64,000 nt of DNA from Xanthobacter oligotrophicus (lineage in GTDB: Bacteria > Pseudomonadota > Alphaproteobacteria > Rhizobiales > Xanthobacteraceae), in assembly GCF_008364685.1 (NCBI RefSeq), contig NZ_VTTL01000002.1, positions 372,001 to 436,000 of the forward strand, given 5' to 3'. Of the stretch, positions 44,019 to 54,590 are shown piece after piece. Numbering within the stretch: position 1 is the first letter of the stretch; every line of letters begins with the position of its first letter. The notes under the pieces are model-generated. The model did not search any database, was not told the origin of the DNA, and saw nothing but the letters and a program-made list of their open reading frames with translations. The position numbers and the translations under genes were made by a program.

Positions 44019-45436
44019 CGGCGGGCGCCTCTTCCGCCGCCTCATGGCCCGCCGGCCTGCTGCTGGCCTATTACGGCGACGACTTCACCGGCTCCACCGA
44101 TGCGCTGGAAGCCATCACGGCGGCGGGCGTGCCCTCTGTCCTGTTCCTGCGCCTGCCCACGGACGAGATGCTGGCCCGGTTTCCCGGCGTGCGCTGCATC
44201 GGCCTTGCCGGCTCCTCGCGCGGGCGCTCACCTGAGTGGATGGACGCCGAGCTGCCGGCCGTGTTCACCCGGCTCAAGGCCTTGGGCGCGCCGATCCTGC
44301 ACTACAAGGTCTGCTCCACCTTCGATTCCGCCCCGTACGTGGGCTCCATCGGCCGTGCCGTGGATCTGGGCGTTGGGGCGATGGGCGGGCGCTGGAGCCC
44401 CATGGTGGTGGGCGTGCCGCGCCTCGGCCGGTTCCAGATGTTCGGCAACCTGTTCGTCACCGTGAACGGCACCACCTATCGCCTCGACCGCCACCCCACC
44501 ATGTCGCGCCATCCGGTGACGCCCATGGACGAGGCGGACCTTGGCCGCCATCTCGCCCGCCAGACGGCACGGCGCATCGACCTCATCGACATGGCCCAGA
44601 TCCGTGCCGGCAACGCCGACACCCGCCGCGCCACGCTGGAGGACGACGACACCCCCGTGGTGCTGATCGACGTGATGGACGAGGACACGCTGGCCGAAGC
44701 CGGCCGCCTCATCTGGGAGAACCGGGGCGAGGGCCTGTTCTCCGCCTCCTCTTCCGGCCTGCAATATGCGCTGGCCGCCCACTGGCGCCGGCTCGACGTT
44801 CTGCCCACGCAGCCCGGCCTGCCGGCGGCGGCGGGCGTGCCGCAGATCGCGGTGGTGAGCGGCAGTTGCTCCCCGGTCACCGCCGCCCAGATCGGCTGGG
44901 CGCGAACCCACGGCTTCCACACCGAGCGGCTGGGCCTATCCCGCGCCCTCGATCCGGCCGCCCGCGAGGCGGAGATTGCCCGCACGCTGGAGGTCGCCCG
45001 CGCGGCGCTCGGGCGCGGCGAAAGCCCGGTGATCTACAGCGCCGAGGGGCCGGACGATCCCCACGTCCTCGCCTTCGACCAGACGGCGGCCGCCCTCGGC
45101 CTCACCCGCGCGGATGCGGCGCGGACGGTCGGCACCGTGCTGGCGGAGATCATGCGGCGCATGGTGGAAGCCCGGCTTGTCCGCCGCATCATGGTGGCGG
45201 GGGGCGACAGTTCCGGTGAGGTGATGGAGGCGCTCAACGCCTTCGCCCTCGACATCGCCGCCGGCCTCGCCCCCGGCGCGCCCCTGTGCCGGGCATGGTC
45301 GGATGATCCCCTCTATGACGGGCTGGAAGTGGTGCTGAAAGGCGGCCAGATGGGGCCCACCGACTTCTTCACCACCGTCCGCGACGGCCTGCCGGCGGCG
45401 CCGGTCCTCGCCACGGGCCAGAGCGCCGTGGCGTAG
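44015..45436 (+). CDS. oiaK: four-carbon acid sugar kinase family protein, OiaK-like
   Basis: 473 residues of the DUF1537 family. The N-terminal half has the Asp-rich AYYGDDFTGSTDALEAI, and the C-terminal half has VSGSCSPVTAAQIGWA and ILVAGGDSSGEV-like ATP-site segments (VAGGDSSGEVMEAL, LKGGQMGPTDFF). It would phosphorylate 3-oxo-isoapionate for the RuBisCO-like enzyme. It is translationally coupled to that gene and is the last of the cluster. Confidence 0.8.
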   Translation: MTAGASSAASWPAGLLLAYYGDDFTGSTDALEAITAAGVPSVLFLRLPTDEMLARFPGVRCIGLAGSSRGRSPEWMDAELPAVFTRLKALGAPILHYKVCSTFDSAPYVGSIGRAVDLGVGAMGGRWSPMVVGVPRLGRFQMFGNLFVTVNGTTYRLDRHPTMSRHPVTPMDEADLGRHLARQTARRIDLIDMAQIRAGNADTRRATLEDDDTPVVLIDVMDEDTLAEAGRLIWENRGEGLFSASSSGLQYALAAHWRRLDVLPTQPGLPAAAGVPQIAVVSGSCSPVTAAQIGWARTHGFHTERLGLSRALDPAAREAEIARTLEVARAALGRGESPVIYSAEGPDDPHVLAFDQTAAALGLTRADAARTVGTVLAEIMRRMVEARLVRRIMVAGGDSSGEVMEALNAFALDIAAGLAPGAPLCRAWSDDPLYDGLEVVLKGGQMGPTDFFTTVRDGLPAAPVLATGQSAVA

Positions 45437-45715
45437 CCGGATGGCGACCGGGTCCCGTCATTCGCCGTCGCGGTTCCATGGCTGCGGAAGGCGGGAAGTC
45501 GTTCTGCCGCTTGGGGGCACGGCCAGACGCTCTCGCAGACCGCAGATCATGCCCCGCGCACCGGCACGCCCCGGATACCGGCGCCGCGCCTCCTGCGGCT
45601 TGCGGAAGTCCCTGCCCTCCCCATTTCCGAGACCTGCGGCCCGAGCCAGTGGTATAAGCACGCCGCAGTTCGAGAAACGCGCGCCAAGCGCGCCGCAGGA
45701 CAAGGAAGGCATCCC

Positions 45716-46270
45716 ATGGGCTCGAAACAATGGCTTCTCGCAGCTTCGATCCTGATCGCCGGCGCGCCGGCTGCACTGGCCCAGACCCCCGCACCGGCAG
45801 CACCCGCCGCACCGGCGCCCACCGTGGTCAAGGCGGACCTGGTCGGCAATAACGGCAAGCCCATCGGCACCGCCACCGCCACCGGGACCGACCGCGTCAC
45901 CATCGTACGCCTCGCCCTTCAGCCCGGCGCCATCCCGCCCGGCTGGCACGGTATCCATTTCCACGCGGTGGCCGACTGCTCGGACACCGAGAAGTTCCTG
46001 GCCTCCAAGGCGCATGTGAACCACGGCGGCAAGGCCCACGGCCTGCTCAATCCCAACGGTCCCGACGAGGGCGACCTGCCCAACATCTTCGCCGGCGCCG
46101 ACGGCTCGGTGTCCGCCGAGGTGACGAGCCCCGTCGGCCTCACCGGCGCCAACGGTCTGCTTTCTGCGACGGGCTTTGCCCTCGTGGTTCATGCTGCGCC
46201 GGACGACCACACCACCCAGCCCATCGGCGGCGCCGGCGCGCGCATCGCCTGCGCCGCATTCAAGCCCTGA
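45716..46270 (+). CDS. sodC: Cu/Zn superoxide dismutase family, secreted
   Basis: 184 residues. A Sec signal peptide ends near ALA-QT (about residue 22), followed by an Ala/Pro-rich linker. Copper and zinc ligands are visible in WHGIHFHAVADC, AHVNHGGKAHG and VVHAAPDDH. The disulfide cysteines (ADC and RIACAAF) are present. AAGGAAGG-like ribosome site AGGAAGG lies upstream. It detoxifies periplasmic superoxide. It converges on bioZ with a 21-base gap. Confidence 0.9.
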   Translation: MGSKQWLLAASILIAGAPAALAQTPAPAAPAAPAPTVVKADLVGNNGKPIGTATATGTDRVTIVRLALQPGAIPPGWHGIHFHAVADCSDTEKFLASKAHVNHGGKAHGLLNPNGPDEGDLPNIFAGADGSVSAEVTSPVGLTGANGLLSATGFALVVHAAPDDHTTQPIGGAGARIACAAFKP

Positions 46271-46291
46271 GGCCGAACAGCGGCACGCGCT

Positions 46292-47281
46292 CTAGAACCG
46301 GAAAACGGCGGCGCCGCCGGTGAGGCCGGCGCCGGCGGCGGCGATGAGCAGCACGTCGCCCTCCCCATAGGCCCGGGTGGCGCGCAGCGCCGACAGGGTA
46401 AAGGGCACGGTGGCGGCGGACGAATTGCCATAGTCGGCAACGCTCGACAGGGTCCGTTCCGGCCCGATGGCGAGCTTCTCCGCAACCGCCGTGATGATGC
46501 GGGCATTGGCTTGGTGCGGCAGGAAATGGGTCACGTCATCCAGGGTGAGCCCGGCCTCTTCCAGCGCCGTGCGGCAAGAGGCGGCCATCATGACCACCGC
46601 CCGGGAAAACACCGTGCGACCCTCCCGCATCACCATCCGCCCGGCCCCGGCTTGACCCGTCGCCGACAAGCGGCTGCCGCTGTCGGGGATCTGGATGAGA
46701 TCGTAGCCCGACCCGTCGGAGGCGAGGCAAGACCCGACCACGCCGGCCCCGTCCCGTGGCGAGGGGGCCAGCACCACGGCCCCCGCCGCATCGGCAAACA
46801 GCGCCGCCGTCGACGGATCGGCGGGATCGATGCGGCGCGACAGGATGTTGGCCGCTACCACCAGCACCGCGCGACCGGTCGTCCGCACGAAGCCGTCGGC
46901 CAGCACCAGCGCATAGAGGAAGCCGGCGCAGGCCCCGGTCAGGTCCACCGCGCCGCTCGCAGGCAGGCCGAGGCGGTGGGCCAGCAGGGGCGCGGTCGGC
47001 GGCAGCAGATGGTCCGGGGTGCTGGTGGCCAGCAGGGTGAGGCCGATGGCGGCCTTGGGGAGCCCCGCATCGGCCAGAGCCATTTCGGCGGCCGCGCACG
47101 CAAGGTCGCTCACCGCCTCGTGCGGCGCCGCCACCCGCCGCGCGCGGATGCCGGTGCGCCCGAAGATCCACCCCTCCGCAAGGCCCAGCCCACGCTCGAT
47201 CTGCGCGCTCGTCACCACCTGTTCCGGCGCGTAGTGGCCGAAGCCGGCGATGCGGGTTCCGACGATGGGTGCTTTTGCCAT
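46292..47281 (-). CDS. bioZ: FabH-like 3-oxoacyl-ACP synthase of the biotin operon (BioZ)
   Basis: 329 residues from the ATG at 47279-47281, two bases after the bioA stop; a TTG two codons upstream is a weaker choice. The thiolase-fold triad is Cys in TGACAGFLYAL, His in LPHQANARI and Asn in YGNSSAATV. In bioFDAZ operons BioZ forms the pimeloyl precursor by condensing glutaryl-CoA with malonyl-ACP. General fatty-acid FabH is possible but operon position argues for BioZ. Confidence 0.88.
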   Translation of the reverse strand: MAKAPIVGTRIAGFGHYAPEQVVTSAQIERGLGLAEGWIFGRTGIRARRVAAPHEAVSDLACAAAEMALADAGLPKAAIGLTLLATSTPDHLLPPTAPLLAHRLGLPASGAVDLTGACAGFLYALVLADGFVRTTGRAVLVVAANILSRRIDPADPSTAALFADAAGAVVLAPSPRDGAGVVGSCLASDGSGYDLIQIPDSGSRLSATGQAGAGRMVMREGRTVFSRAVVMMAASCRTALEEAGLTLDDVTHFLPHQANARIITAVAEKLAIGPERTLSSVADYGNSSAATVPFTLSALRATRAYGEGDVLLIAAAGAGLTGGAAVFRF

Positions 47282-47283
47282 GC

Positions 47284-48549
47284 TCAAGCCCGCCCGAAGC
47301 GGTCGGCCGCTGTGGCGATGGCCCCATAGACGAGGTCGAGGTCCTCAGCCGTGGTGCAATAGGGCGGCATCACATACAGCGTGTTGCCAAGGGGTCGAAT
47401 GAGCAGCCCCTCGTCCCGGAAGAAGGCGGCAAGCCGCGGCCCCACATCCGCCAGATAGCCGGGATCGGGCGCCGCAAGGTCCAGCGCCGTGATGGTGCCG
47501 AGGCGGCGCACGTTGGCAAAGCGCCGGTCGTCGCGAAAGCGCGCGAGGCGATCTTCCTGCGCCGACCCGAGGGCGGCGAGGCGCCTGCCGACCGGCTCCT
47601 CCGCCCAGATCTTCAGGTTGGCGACGGCCGCCGCGCAGGCGATGGGATTGGCCGTGAACGAACTGGAATGGAAGAAGGTGCGCGCCCGGTCGATGGAATA
47701 ATGGGCATCGAAGATGGCGCTCCGGCACAGGGTGACGGCCAGCGGCAGCGAGCCGCCGGTGAGGCCCTTGGCGTAGCAGGCGATGTCCGGCACCACGCCC
47801 GCCTGTTCGCAGGCAAACAGGGTGCCCGTGCGGCCGAAGCCGGTCATCACCTCGTCGGCGATGAAGAGCACGCCGTGGCGGGCACAGATCGCCGCCATTT
47901 CGGCCAGCACCGCCGGGCCATAAATGTACATGCCGCCGGCGCCGAGGATCAGCGGCTCCACCAGCAGCGCGGCGGGCGCCTCCCGGCAGGCGGCTTCCAG
48001 CGCGTCCAGGGTCGCCTGCTCGCGGCCGGCCTGCGGAAACGGCAGCCGCGTCACCTCGAACAGGAACGGCTCGTAGGCCGCGTTGTAGACGCCGCGCGCG
48101 CCCACCGACATGGTGCCGATGGTATCGCCGTGATAGCCGTGCTCCAGCGCGAGGATGCGGGTGCGCTGCTCACCGGTGTGGCGCCAGTAGCCCGCAGCCA
48201 TTTTCAGCGCCACCTCCACGGCGGTAGAGCCGCTGTCGGAGAAGAAGACGTGATCGAGCCCCTCCGGCGTCATGGCCACGAGGCCGCGCGCCAGCGCTTC
48301 GGCAGCCGGATGGGTATGGCCGGCGAAGATCACCTGGTCGAGTTGCGCGGCCTGTTCCGCGATGGCGGCGACGATGCGCGGATGGCAATGGCCGTGGGTG
48401 ATGACCCACCACGAGGAAATGGCATCGAGGATGCGCCCGCCGGCGGCGGTCTCCAGCCACGCGCCCTGTCCGCGCACCACCACCGGCGGCTCCGGCGCAA
48501 GCGCGTGCTGGGTGAAGGGATGCCAGACGGGAGAAGGGCTTGCGGTCAT
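47284..48549 (-). CDS. bioA: adenosylmethionine-8-amino-7-oxononanoate aminotransferase
   Basis: 421 residues. Fold-type I PLP aminotransferase: [59 protein letters not shown] and the PLP lysine in [13 protein letters not shown]. It converts 7-keto-8-aminopelargonate to 7,8-diaminopelargonate with AdoMet as amino donor. Start overlaps the bioD stop (ATGA). Confidence 0.95.
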   Translation of the reverse strand: MTASPSPVWHPFTQHALAPEPPVVVRGQGAWLETAAGGRILDAISSWWVITHGHCHPRIVAAIAEQAAQLDQVIFAGHTHPAAEALARGLVAMTPEGLDHVFFSDSGSTAVEVALKMAAGYWRHTGEQRTRILALEHGYHGDTIGTMSVGARGVYNAAYEPFLFEVTRLPFPQAGREQATLDALEAACREAPAALLVEPLILGAGGMYIYGPAVLAEMAAICARHGVLFIADEVMTGFGRTGTLFACEQAGVVPDIACYAKGLTGGSLPLAVTLCRSAIFDAHYSIDRARTFFHSSSFTANPIACAAAVANLKIWAEEPVGRRLAALGSAQEDRLARFRDDRRFANVRRLGTITALDLAAPDPGYLADVGPRLAAFFRDEGLLIRPLGNTLYVMPPYCTTAEDLDLVYGAIATAADRFGRA

Positions 48550-49187
48550 GGCCGGAGGTCCTCTCGGCGGAAATCATCCAGCGTGAAGGCGTCCGCGAAG
48601 GCCGCCTTGAGCGTGTCGGGCGCCACTGCGGACAGGTGCGGAAGGCGCCCGAGGCGGCGCGTGCCGCCAAGGTCAGCGATGATCTGCTCGCTGTCCTCGT
48701 TCGCGTCGCCGATGAAGGCGACGCCATGGATCGCGATGCCCCGCCGCGACAGGGCCTCGATGGCGAGCAACGTGTGGTTGATGGTGCCGAGGCTGGTGCG
48801 CGCACACAGGATCACCGGCAATCCCCACGCCGCGAACACATCGGCGAAGAGCCGGCGGCGGGTGAGCGGCACCAGCGGTCCGCCGGCCCCTTCCACCACC
48901 AGTGGTCGCGTAGTCACCGGAAGCACGAGCGCGTCCGGGTCTATGGCAATGCCCTCGGCCTCCGCCGCCCGGTGGGGAGAGGCCGGCAGGGCGAGTCGGT
49001 AGGCTTCCGGCAGGATGCGATCGGGCGCGAGGCCCGACAGCCGCTGCACCACCTGAGAATCCGTCTCTTCGTCCAGGCCAGCCTGCACCGGCTTCCAGTA
49101 GGCCGCATCCAGGGCGCCTGCGAGGGCAGCCGCGAACACGGTCTTGCCGATACCGGTGTCCGTCCCGGTGACGATGTAGCCGGTCAT
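48546..49187 (-). CDS. bioD: dethiobiotin synthetase
   Basis: 213 residues. The P-loop [16 protein letters not shown] is at residues 7-22, then WKPVQAGL with the substrate Lys, and [12 protein letters not shown]. It closes the ureido ring using ATP and CO2 to give dethiobiotin. Overlaps bioF (ATGA) and bioA (ATGA). Confidence 0.95.
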   Translation of the reverse strand: MTGYIVTGTDTGIGKTVFAAALAGALDAAYWKPVQAGLDEETDSQVVQRLSGLAPDRILPEAYRLALPASPHRAAEAEGIAIDPDALVLPVTTRPLVVEGAGGPLVPLTRRRLFADVFAAWGLPVILCARTSLGTINHTLLAIEALSRRGIAIHGVAFIGDANEDSEQIIADLGGTRRLGRLPHLSAVAPDTLKAAFADAFTLDDFRREDLRP

Positions 49188-50347
49188 GGGGCCGACCTTT
49201 CCGCCTTCGTTCCCGGTTCCGCCGCGAGGGCCAGCCTGAGGGCATCCACCAGCGCGTCCAGAGCCGTTTCAGGAACGTTGAGCGTGAGCGCGACGCGCAG
49301 GCGCGCGGTGCCCTCCGGGACAGTGGGCGGGCGGATCGCGCGCACGTCGAACCCCTGCGCCTGCAAGGCGGCGGCGATAGCGGTCGCCCGTCGGTCCGAG
49401 CCGAGAATGACCTTCTGGATCTGCGAAGAGGTCGCCGGCAGGCCGATCCCCGCCAACGCCCCCCGGGCATGGGCGATGCGCGCCATGAGGCGGTCCCGCC
49501 GGTCCTGCGCCGCCTCGACGAGGGTCAGCGCCGCCCGCACGGTGGCGGCCAGCAGCGGCGACGGCGCCGTAGCGTAGATGAAAGGCCGCGAACGGTTGAC
49601 CATGTAATCCTTCAGCCCGCGCGGCAGGCACACCAGCGCGCCCATGACGCCCAGCGCCTTGCCGCAGGTGTGCAGCGTCACCACGTTGGCGCGCCCTTCC
49701 AGATGCGCGGCAAGGCCCCGCCCCGCCGGCCCATAGACGCCGGTGGCGTGGGCCTCATCCAGCAGCAGCATGGCGTCGTGCCGCTCGGCCACGGCGCACA
49801 GATCGTCCAGCGGGGCGAAATCGCCGTCCATGCTGTAGAGGGTTTCCGCCGCGATCCAGGCCCGGCCCCGCCCGCCCTTGGCGCGCCAGGTGCGGATGGC
49901 GTCGTCCACGCCTCCCGCGTCGGCATGCCGCGTGGCCACGGCCTCCACGCGCTCGGCCGACGAAGCCCCGGCGAGGCCCTCATGGACGCTGGCGTGGATC
50001 AGTTCGTCATAGACCACAAGATCGCCCCGGCGCGGCAGGGTCGATACCAGCGCGGCGTTGGCGGCAAATCCGCCGGCGAAGAACAGGGCCGCCTCGGCGC
50101 CGAAGAAGGCCGCTGCCTCGGCTTCAAGTGCCTCGTGCTCCGGGTGGTTGCCGCGCAGCAGGCGCGATCCGCCGGCCCCGAGCGGCACGCCGCGGGCCAG
50201 CGCGGCGGCGGCCGCCTGCCGCAGTTCCTCGGACTGGGCGAGGCCGAGATAGTCGTTGGAGGCGAAATCGGCCCCCTGCGCGGGTGCCAGCGTGCGCAGC
50301 CGGCCCCGGCGGCCCAGCGCCGCGAGCGCCGCCTCATGCGCCTCCAT
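49184..50347 (-). CDS. bioF: 8-amino-7-oxononanoate synthase
   Basis: 387 residues. alpha-Oxoamine synthase family: [49 protein letters not shown] and the PLP lysine region [16 protein letters not shown]. It joins pimeloyl-ACP/CoA and alanine. It is the first gene of bioFDAZ. No bioB is present upstream in the window. Confidence 0.95.
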   Translation of the reverse strand: MEAHEAALAALGRRGRLRTLAPAQGADFASNDYLGLAQSEELRQAAAAALARGVPLGAGGSRLLRGNHPEHEALEAEAAAFFGAEAALFFAGGFAANAALVSTLPRRGDLVVYDELIHASVHEGLAGASSAERVEAVATRHADAGGVDDAIRTWRAKGGRGRAWIAAETLYSMDGDFAPLDDLCAVAERHDAMLLLDEAHATGVYGPAGRGLAAHLEGRANVVTLHTCGKALGVMGALVCLPRGLKDYMVNRSRPFIYATAPSPLLAATVRAALTLVEAAQDRRDRLMARIAHARGALAGIGLPATSSQIQKVILGSDRRATAIAAALQAQGFDVRAIRPPTVPEGTARLRVALTLNVPETALDALVDALRLALAAEPGTKAERSAP

Positions 50348-50742
50348 GCGAGGCCCCGCCGGTGTCCATGCCCGTCATGCCCCGCCGCGCGAAGCGGGCG
50401 GACTCGCGATCTTGCCCGGCTTTGGCCACGGCGCGAAACGGGTCTGCCGGAGGATTGCACCGCGCGGCCACCATGCCGATCTCCGAATGAGCGATCAATT
50501 TTCTCGATTTATCGCGCGTAACTTCCACAGGATCCCGGAAACGACAAGTAGCCCTTCCGCGCGTGCTCCCCGGATCGTGAAGCCGCCGCAGTCTGGAATC
50601 CGTCAAGAAAGCGGGCTAGCATACCGGTCTGGAACCATCTGCGTCGGGGCGACGCCATGGTTCCTTGGGGCGTGTGGAATACGCGTCCCCCTCCCCTATC
50701 GAGCACAGATGCGGCTGTGCCTCTCGCAACAACGAGGTACCC
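50348..50742. promoter_or_regulatory. divergent control region of bioF and the molybdenum hydroxylase
   Basis: 395 bases without a supported gene. It must hold the bioF promoter (minus) and the iorAB-like promoter (plus). A modest AT-rich spot lies at 50495-50530. No clear BioR palindrome (TTATMKATAA type) is visible. A GAGG ribosome site precedes the ATG at 50743. Confidence 0.4.
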
Positions 50743-51204
50743 ATGGCCGTCACACTCACCGTGAACGGACAGGCGCGCACCGTCGACGCCGATCCCGATA
50801 CCCCGCTGCTCTGGGTCCTGCGCGACGAACTTGATCTCGTCGGCACCAAGTTCGGCTGCGGCCAGGCCCTGTGTGGCGCCTGCACCGTGCATCTCGACGG
50901 CACCCCGGTGCGGTCCTGCCAGACCGCGCTCGGCGATGTCGGCGACGGCAAGGTCGTCACCATCGAAGGCATCCAGGGCCGCGAGGCCGAAGCGGTCCGC
51001 GCTGCCTGGGTCAGCCTCGACGTGGTCCAGTGCGGCTATTGCCAGTCCGGGCAGATCATGTCCGCCGTGGCGCTTTTGGCCGAGAACAAGAAGCCCACCG
51101 ATCCCGACATCGACGCGGCGATGGACGGCAATGTCTGCCGCTGCGCCACCTACCACCGCATCCGGGCCGCGATCCATGACGCGGCCCGCCGGCTGGAGGC
51201 CTGA
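50743..51204 (+). CDS. (2Fe-2S)-binding subunit of a molybdenum hydroxylase (IorA-like)
   Basis: 153 residues from the ATG at 50743. Plant-type cluster: [14 protein letters not shown] with a following Cys (RSCQ). Second cluster: QCGYCQSGQ and [11 protein letters not shown]. It feeds electrons from the molybdopterin subunit to an acceptor. The two-subunit layout and partner resemble isoquinoline 1-oxidoreductase/aldehyde oxidases. It ends three bases before the large subunit gene. Confidence 0.9.
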   Translation: MAVTLTVNGQARTVDADPDTPLLWVLRDELDLVGTKFGCGQALCGACTVHLDGTPVRSCQTALGDVGDGKVVTIEGIQGREAEAVRAAWVSLDVVQCGYCQSGQIMSAVALLAENKKPTDPDIDAAMDGNVCRCATYHRIRAAIHDAARRLEA

Positions 51205-51207
51205 TAC

Positions 51208-53433
51208 ATGCACATGCTACAGAAGCTGGAGCCGGGCGCCGTTTCCGGCCTTGCCGCCGCGCTCTCCGGCGCCGCGCAGACGCCGCTCTCCCGCCGCTTC
51301 GTCCTCGCCGCCATGGGCGGGGCGGGCATCGGCCTCGTGCTCGGGCTCAGACCTGAGGTGGCGCACGCCGCTCCGGCCGGCGCGGACGCAGCCGGGCAAG
51401 CCTTCAACCCCTTCGTCAAGATCGCGCCGGACGGCACGGTCACCGTCATCGTCAAGCATCTCGACAAGGGCCAGGGCATCGCCACCGGCCTTGCGACCCT
51501 CGCCGCCGACGAGATGGATGCAGACTGGTCCAAGGTGACCACCCAGTTCGCCCCCGCCGACGCCAAGACCTACGGCAACGCCTTGTTCGGCGGCGCCCAG
51601 GGCACCGGCGGCTCCACCTCCATCGCCGCGAGCTACACCGTCTACCGCACGGCGGGAGCCGCCGCCCGCGCCATGCTGGTGGCCGCCGCAGCCAAGCAGT
51701 GGGGCGTCGATCCCTCCACCGTCAAGGTCTCGAACGGCGTGGTGAGCGCCGGCAGCCGCAGCGCCGGCTTCGGCGCCCTCGCCGAGGCCGCCGCCAAGGA
51801 GCAGGTGCCTGCCGAGCCGAAGCTGAAAGAGGCCGCCGCCTTCACCCTCATCGGCAAGGAAGGCGTCCACCGGGTGGACAACGTGGCCAAGACCACGGGC
51901 GCCCGCATCTACACCCAGGACCTCAAGCTGCCGGACATGCTGGTGGCGGTGGTCGCCCATCCGCCGCGCTTCGGCTCCACGCCGAAGAGCTTCGACGCCA
52001 CCGCCGCGAAGGCGGTGAAGGGCGTGAAGGACGTGGTGATGGTGCCGCAGGGCGTCGCCGTGCTGGCCACCACCACCCACGCCGCCATCAAGGGCCGCGA
52101 CGCCCTGAAGGTGGAGTGGGACGAAAGCGGCGCCGAGACTCGCAGCACCGCCGACATCCTCGCCGACTATCGCGGCGCGCTCACCAAGCCCGGCCTGCCG
52201 GTGGAGGCCCACGGCGACGTGGAGGCAGCGCTCAAGGCCCCCGGCGTGAAGCTGGTGGAGGCCGAGTTCGAGTTCCCCTATCTCGCCCACGCCGCCATGG
52301 AGCCCATGAACGCGGCGGCGCAGGTGAAGGACGGGGCGGTCACCATCTGGACCGGCTCGCAATTCCCCTCGGCCGACCTGCCCAACGCGGCCCGCACCGC
52401 CGGCGTGGCGCCGGACAAGGTGGAGATCGTCAGCCAGTGGGCCGGTGGCAGCTTCGGCCGCCGCGCGCTCGCCAGCTCCGACTTCGTGGTGGAGGCGGTG
52501 GCCATCGCCAAGGCTCACGGCAAGGGCGTGCCGGTGAAGCTGGTGTGGACCCGCGAGGACGACATGAAGGCCGGCTATTATCGGCCGTTCTACGTCCACA
52601 AGGTGCGCGCGGCGGTGGATGCCTCGGGCAAGCCGGTGGCGTGGCATCACCATGTGGTCGGCCAGTCCATTCTCGCCGGGACCTTCTTCGAGCAGGTCAT
52701 GGTGAAGAACGGCGTCGATGAGACCTCCATCGAGGGCACCCACGGCGCCTACGACATTCCCAACGTGAAGGTGGAGCTCACCACCATGAAGGCCGGCGTG
52801 CCGGTGCTGTGGTGGCGCTCGGTGGGCCACACCCACACCGCCTATGCGGTGGAGGTGGTGATGGACCAGCTCGCCCGCGCGGCGGGGCAGGACCCGGTGG
52901 CCTTCCGCCTCGCCCATGCCACCGACGAACGGCTGAAAGCCGTCATCCGCCTCGCCGCCGACAAGGCGGGCTGGGGCACGCCGCTGCCGGCGGGCCGCAC
53001 CCGCGGCATCGCCGCCCACAAGAGCTTCAACACCTATGTGGCGGAGGTGGTGGAGATTTCCCTCGCCGATTCCGGCGTGAAGGTGGAGCGCGTGGTGGCG
53101 GCGGTGGATTGCGGCGTGGTGGTCAATCCGGACGTGGTGCGGGCCCAGATCGAGGGCGGCATCGGCTTCGGCCTCGGGGCCGCGCTTCATGATGCCATCA
53201 CCCTCGACAAGGGCGCCGTGGAGCAGGCCAACTTCGACACCTACGAGCCCCTGCGCATGTCGCAGATGCCGAAGGTGGAAGTGCATATGGTCGCGTCGGC
53301 CGCGGCGCCTACGGGCGTGGGCGAGCCGGGCGTGCCGCCCCTCGCGCCCGCCGTGGCCAATGCGGTGCTCGCCGCCACCGGCCGGCCGGTCCATCGCCTG
53401 CCCTTCGCCGGGCAGGCGTTCAAGCCGGCCTGA
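51208..53433 (+). CDS. molybdopterin-binding subunit of a molybdenum hydroxylase (IorB-like)
   Basis: 741 residues with a Tat leader ([14 protein letters not shown]29-R30) cut near AHA-AP. Molybdopterin-domain features include [55 protein letters not shown] and [17 protein letters not shown] (active-site Glu). It acts in the periplasm on a heterocycle or aldehyde. No XdhC-like maturation gene or cytochrome subunit is adjacent. Substrate unknown. Confidence 0.88.
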   Translation: MHMLQKLEPGAVSGLAAALSGAAQTPLSRRFVLAAMGGAGIGLVLGLRPEVAHAAPAGADAAGQAFNPFVKIAPDGTVTVIVKHLDKGQGIATGLATLAADEMDADWSKVTTQFAPADAKTYGNALFGGAQGTGGSTSIAASYTVYRTAGAAARAMLVAAAAKQWGVDPSTVKVSNGVVSAGSRSAGFGALAEAAAKEQVPAEPKLKEAAAFTLIGKEGVHRVDNVAKTTGARIYTQDLKLPDMLVAVVAHPPRFGSTPKSFDATAAKAVKGVKDVVMVPQGVAVLATTTHAAIKGRDALKVEWDESGAETRSTADILADYRGALTKPGLPVEAHGDVEAALKAPGVKLVEAEFEFPYLAHAAMEPMNAAAQVKDGAVTIWTGSQFPSADLPNAARTAGVAPDKVEIVSQWAGGSFGRRALASSDFVVEAVAIAKAHGKGVPVKLVWTREDDMKAGYYRPFYVHKVRAAVDASGKPVAWHHHVVGQSILAGTFFEQVMVKNGVDETSIEGTHGAYDIPNVKVELTTMKAGVPVLWWRSVGHTHTAYAVEVVMDQLARAAGQDPVAFRLAHATDERLKAVIRLAADKAGWGTPLPAGRTRGIAAHKSFNTYVAEVVEISLADSGVKVERVVAAVDCGVVVNPDVVRAQIEGGIGFGLGAALHDAITLDKGAVEQANFDTYEPLRMSQMPKVEVHMVASAAAPTGVGEPGVPPLAPAVANAVLAATGRPVHRLPFAGQAFKPA

Positions 53434-53452
53434 TCACAGGCCAACCGACATA

Positions 53453-53555
53453 ATACCAAAGGCCCGTGAGCTTGACTCATGGGCCTTTGGTCAAGCCCGC
53501 GCGGCGCCTGAGCGCGACCCTCTCGGCGCCGGTCAAAGACCGGAGCCCTTGGTAT
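53453..53555. repeat. dispersed structured repeat, copy B
   Basis: 103 bp, aligned end to end with 39135-39236. The long hairpin keeps pairing because T-A at the seventh base of the element's stem has become A-T. The second hairpin goes from ACGC-TTGA-GCGT to GCGC-CTGA-GCGC. The third is CCGGTC-AAA-GACCGG. It lies 20 bases after the large-subunit stop. Confidence 0.85.
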
Positions 53556-53866
53556 AAGATGGTGGCGGGGCAGGCTTGCCCTTCCCCCCGCGCCACTACC
53601 CATCCACCAAGCCTGAAGACCGCCTGCTCCCGGACTTTGAAAGCCCGGCCCTCCTCATGAACGCACGCCGGCTTGGGCATCTCGCCCACCGGCCGCGCCT
53701 CAGCATGCGGCGTCACCTCACCAGGACTTCGACTCCGGGCAGCCTACGGCGCGCCATGCCTGCCGCGTGGGGCGGCCTTACGCCCCGCCGGCGCACCTCT
53801 TACCTCCGCGGGGGGAAAGGGGCACCATGGGCGCAACAGTCAGGATCGGCCCGAAGGGAAACACGC

Positions 53867-54538
53867 ATGTCGGCAGCCGCGCGCATCCTCGCCTCGCTCA
53901 AGGCCTCCATTGGCGACGTGGTGTTCGGCATGGAGGACGGCACCGTCTCCATCTTCGGCCTCGTCTTCGGTGTCGCCATCAGCACCGATGATCCGCAGAC
54001 GGTGCTGATCGCCGGGGCCACGGGGGCGGCGGCCGCGGCCGTGTCCATGATGGCGGGCAGCTATCTCGATGCCGAATCGGTGCGGGATGCCCGCCGGGCC
54101 CGCCGCGACGGACCGGTGGATCCGCTCATAGCGCACACCGAGGCGCAGGCCATCACGTCGGCGCTCGCCCGCAGCGGCATGGCGCCCCAGGATGTGACGC
54201 TGGTGGCCGACGCCTTCGCCCGCGCGCCGCGCGCCGTGGCAGGCCTGCGCACGGAACTGGCCGAAGCGGACGACGGGGCGAGCCCCACGTCCCATGCCTT
54301 CTGGATGTTCATTTCAGACCTCTTCGCCGGGTTCACGCCGGTGCTGCCGTTCGCCTTCCTGCCCATGGACAGCGCCCGCATCGTCTCCCTCGTGCTCACC
54401 ACCGTGCTGCTGGTGGCGCTCGGCATCGGCCGCGGGCTGGTGGCGAAACGCTCTGTGGTGCGCGCCACGCTGGAGACTTTGGGGATCGCCGCCGCCGCCG
54501 CTTTGGCCGGCATCGCCATGGGCCACTTCCTGTCCTGA
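53867..54538 (+). CDS. VIT1/CCC1-family membrane transporter
   Basis: 223 residues from the ATG at 53867 (AAGGGAAA upstream). SIGDVVFGMEDGTVSIFGLVFGVAI is the helix-1 signature, and AGSYLDAESVRDARRARR, FISDLFAGFTPVLPF and the last helices fit the five-helix CCC1 fold. Relatives move Fe2+ or Mn2+. The upstream frame to 53576 has no conserved sequence. The 53556-53866 stretch holds no gene. Confidence 0.85.
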   Translation: MSAAARILASLKASIGDVVFGMEDGTVSIFGLVFGVAISTDDPQTVLIAGATGAAAAAVSMMAGSYLDAESVRDARRARRDGPVDPLIAHTEAQAITSALARSGMAPQDVTLVADAFARAPRAVAGLRTELAEADDGASPTSHAFWMFISDLFAGFTPVLPFAFLPMDSARIVSLVLTTVLLVALGIGRGLVAKRSVVRATLETLGIAAAAALAGIAMGHFLS

Positions 54539-54568
54539 CGTGGCCGCAGAGCCGAACGCGCCGGCTCG

Positions 54569-54590
54569 GAGCGCCGGACGCCCGGCGCTC
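54569..54590. repeat. 9-bp inverted repeat between convergent genes
   Basis: GAGCGCCGG, loop ACGC, CCGGCGCTC, overlapping the ferredoxin stop codon. A possible bidirectional transcription barrier between the VIT1-like gene and the ferredoxin, but lacking T-runs. Confidence 0.35.
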
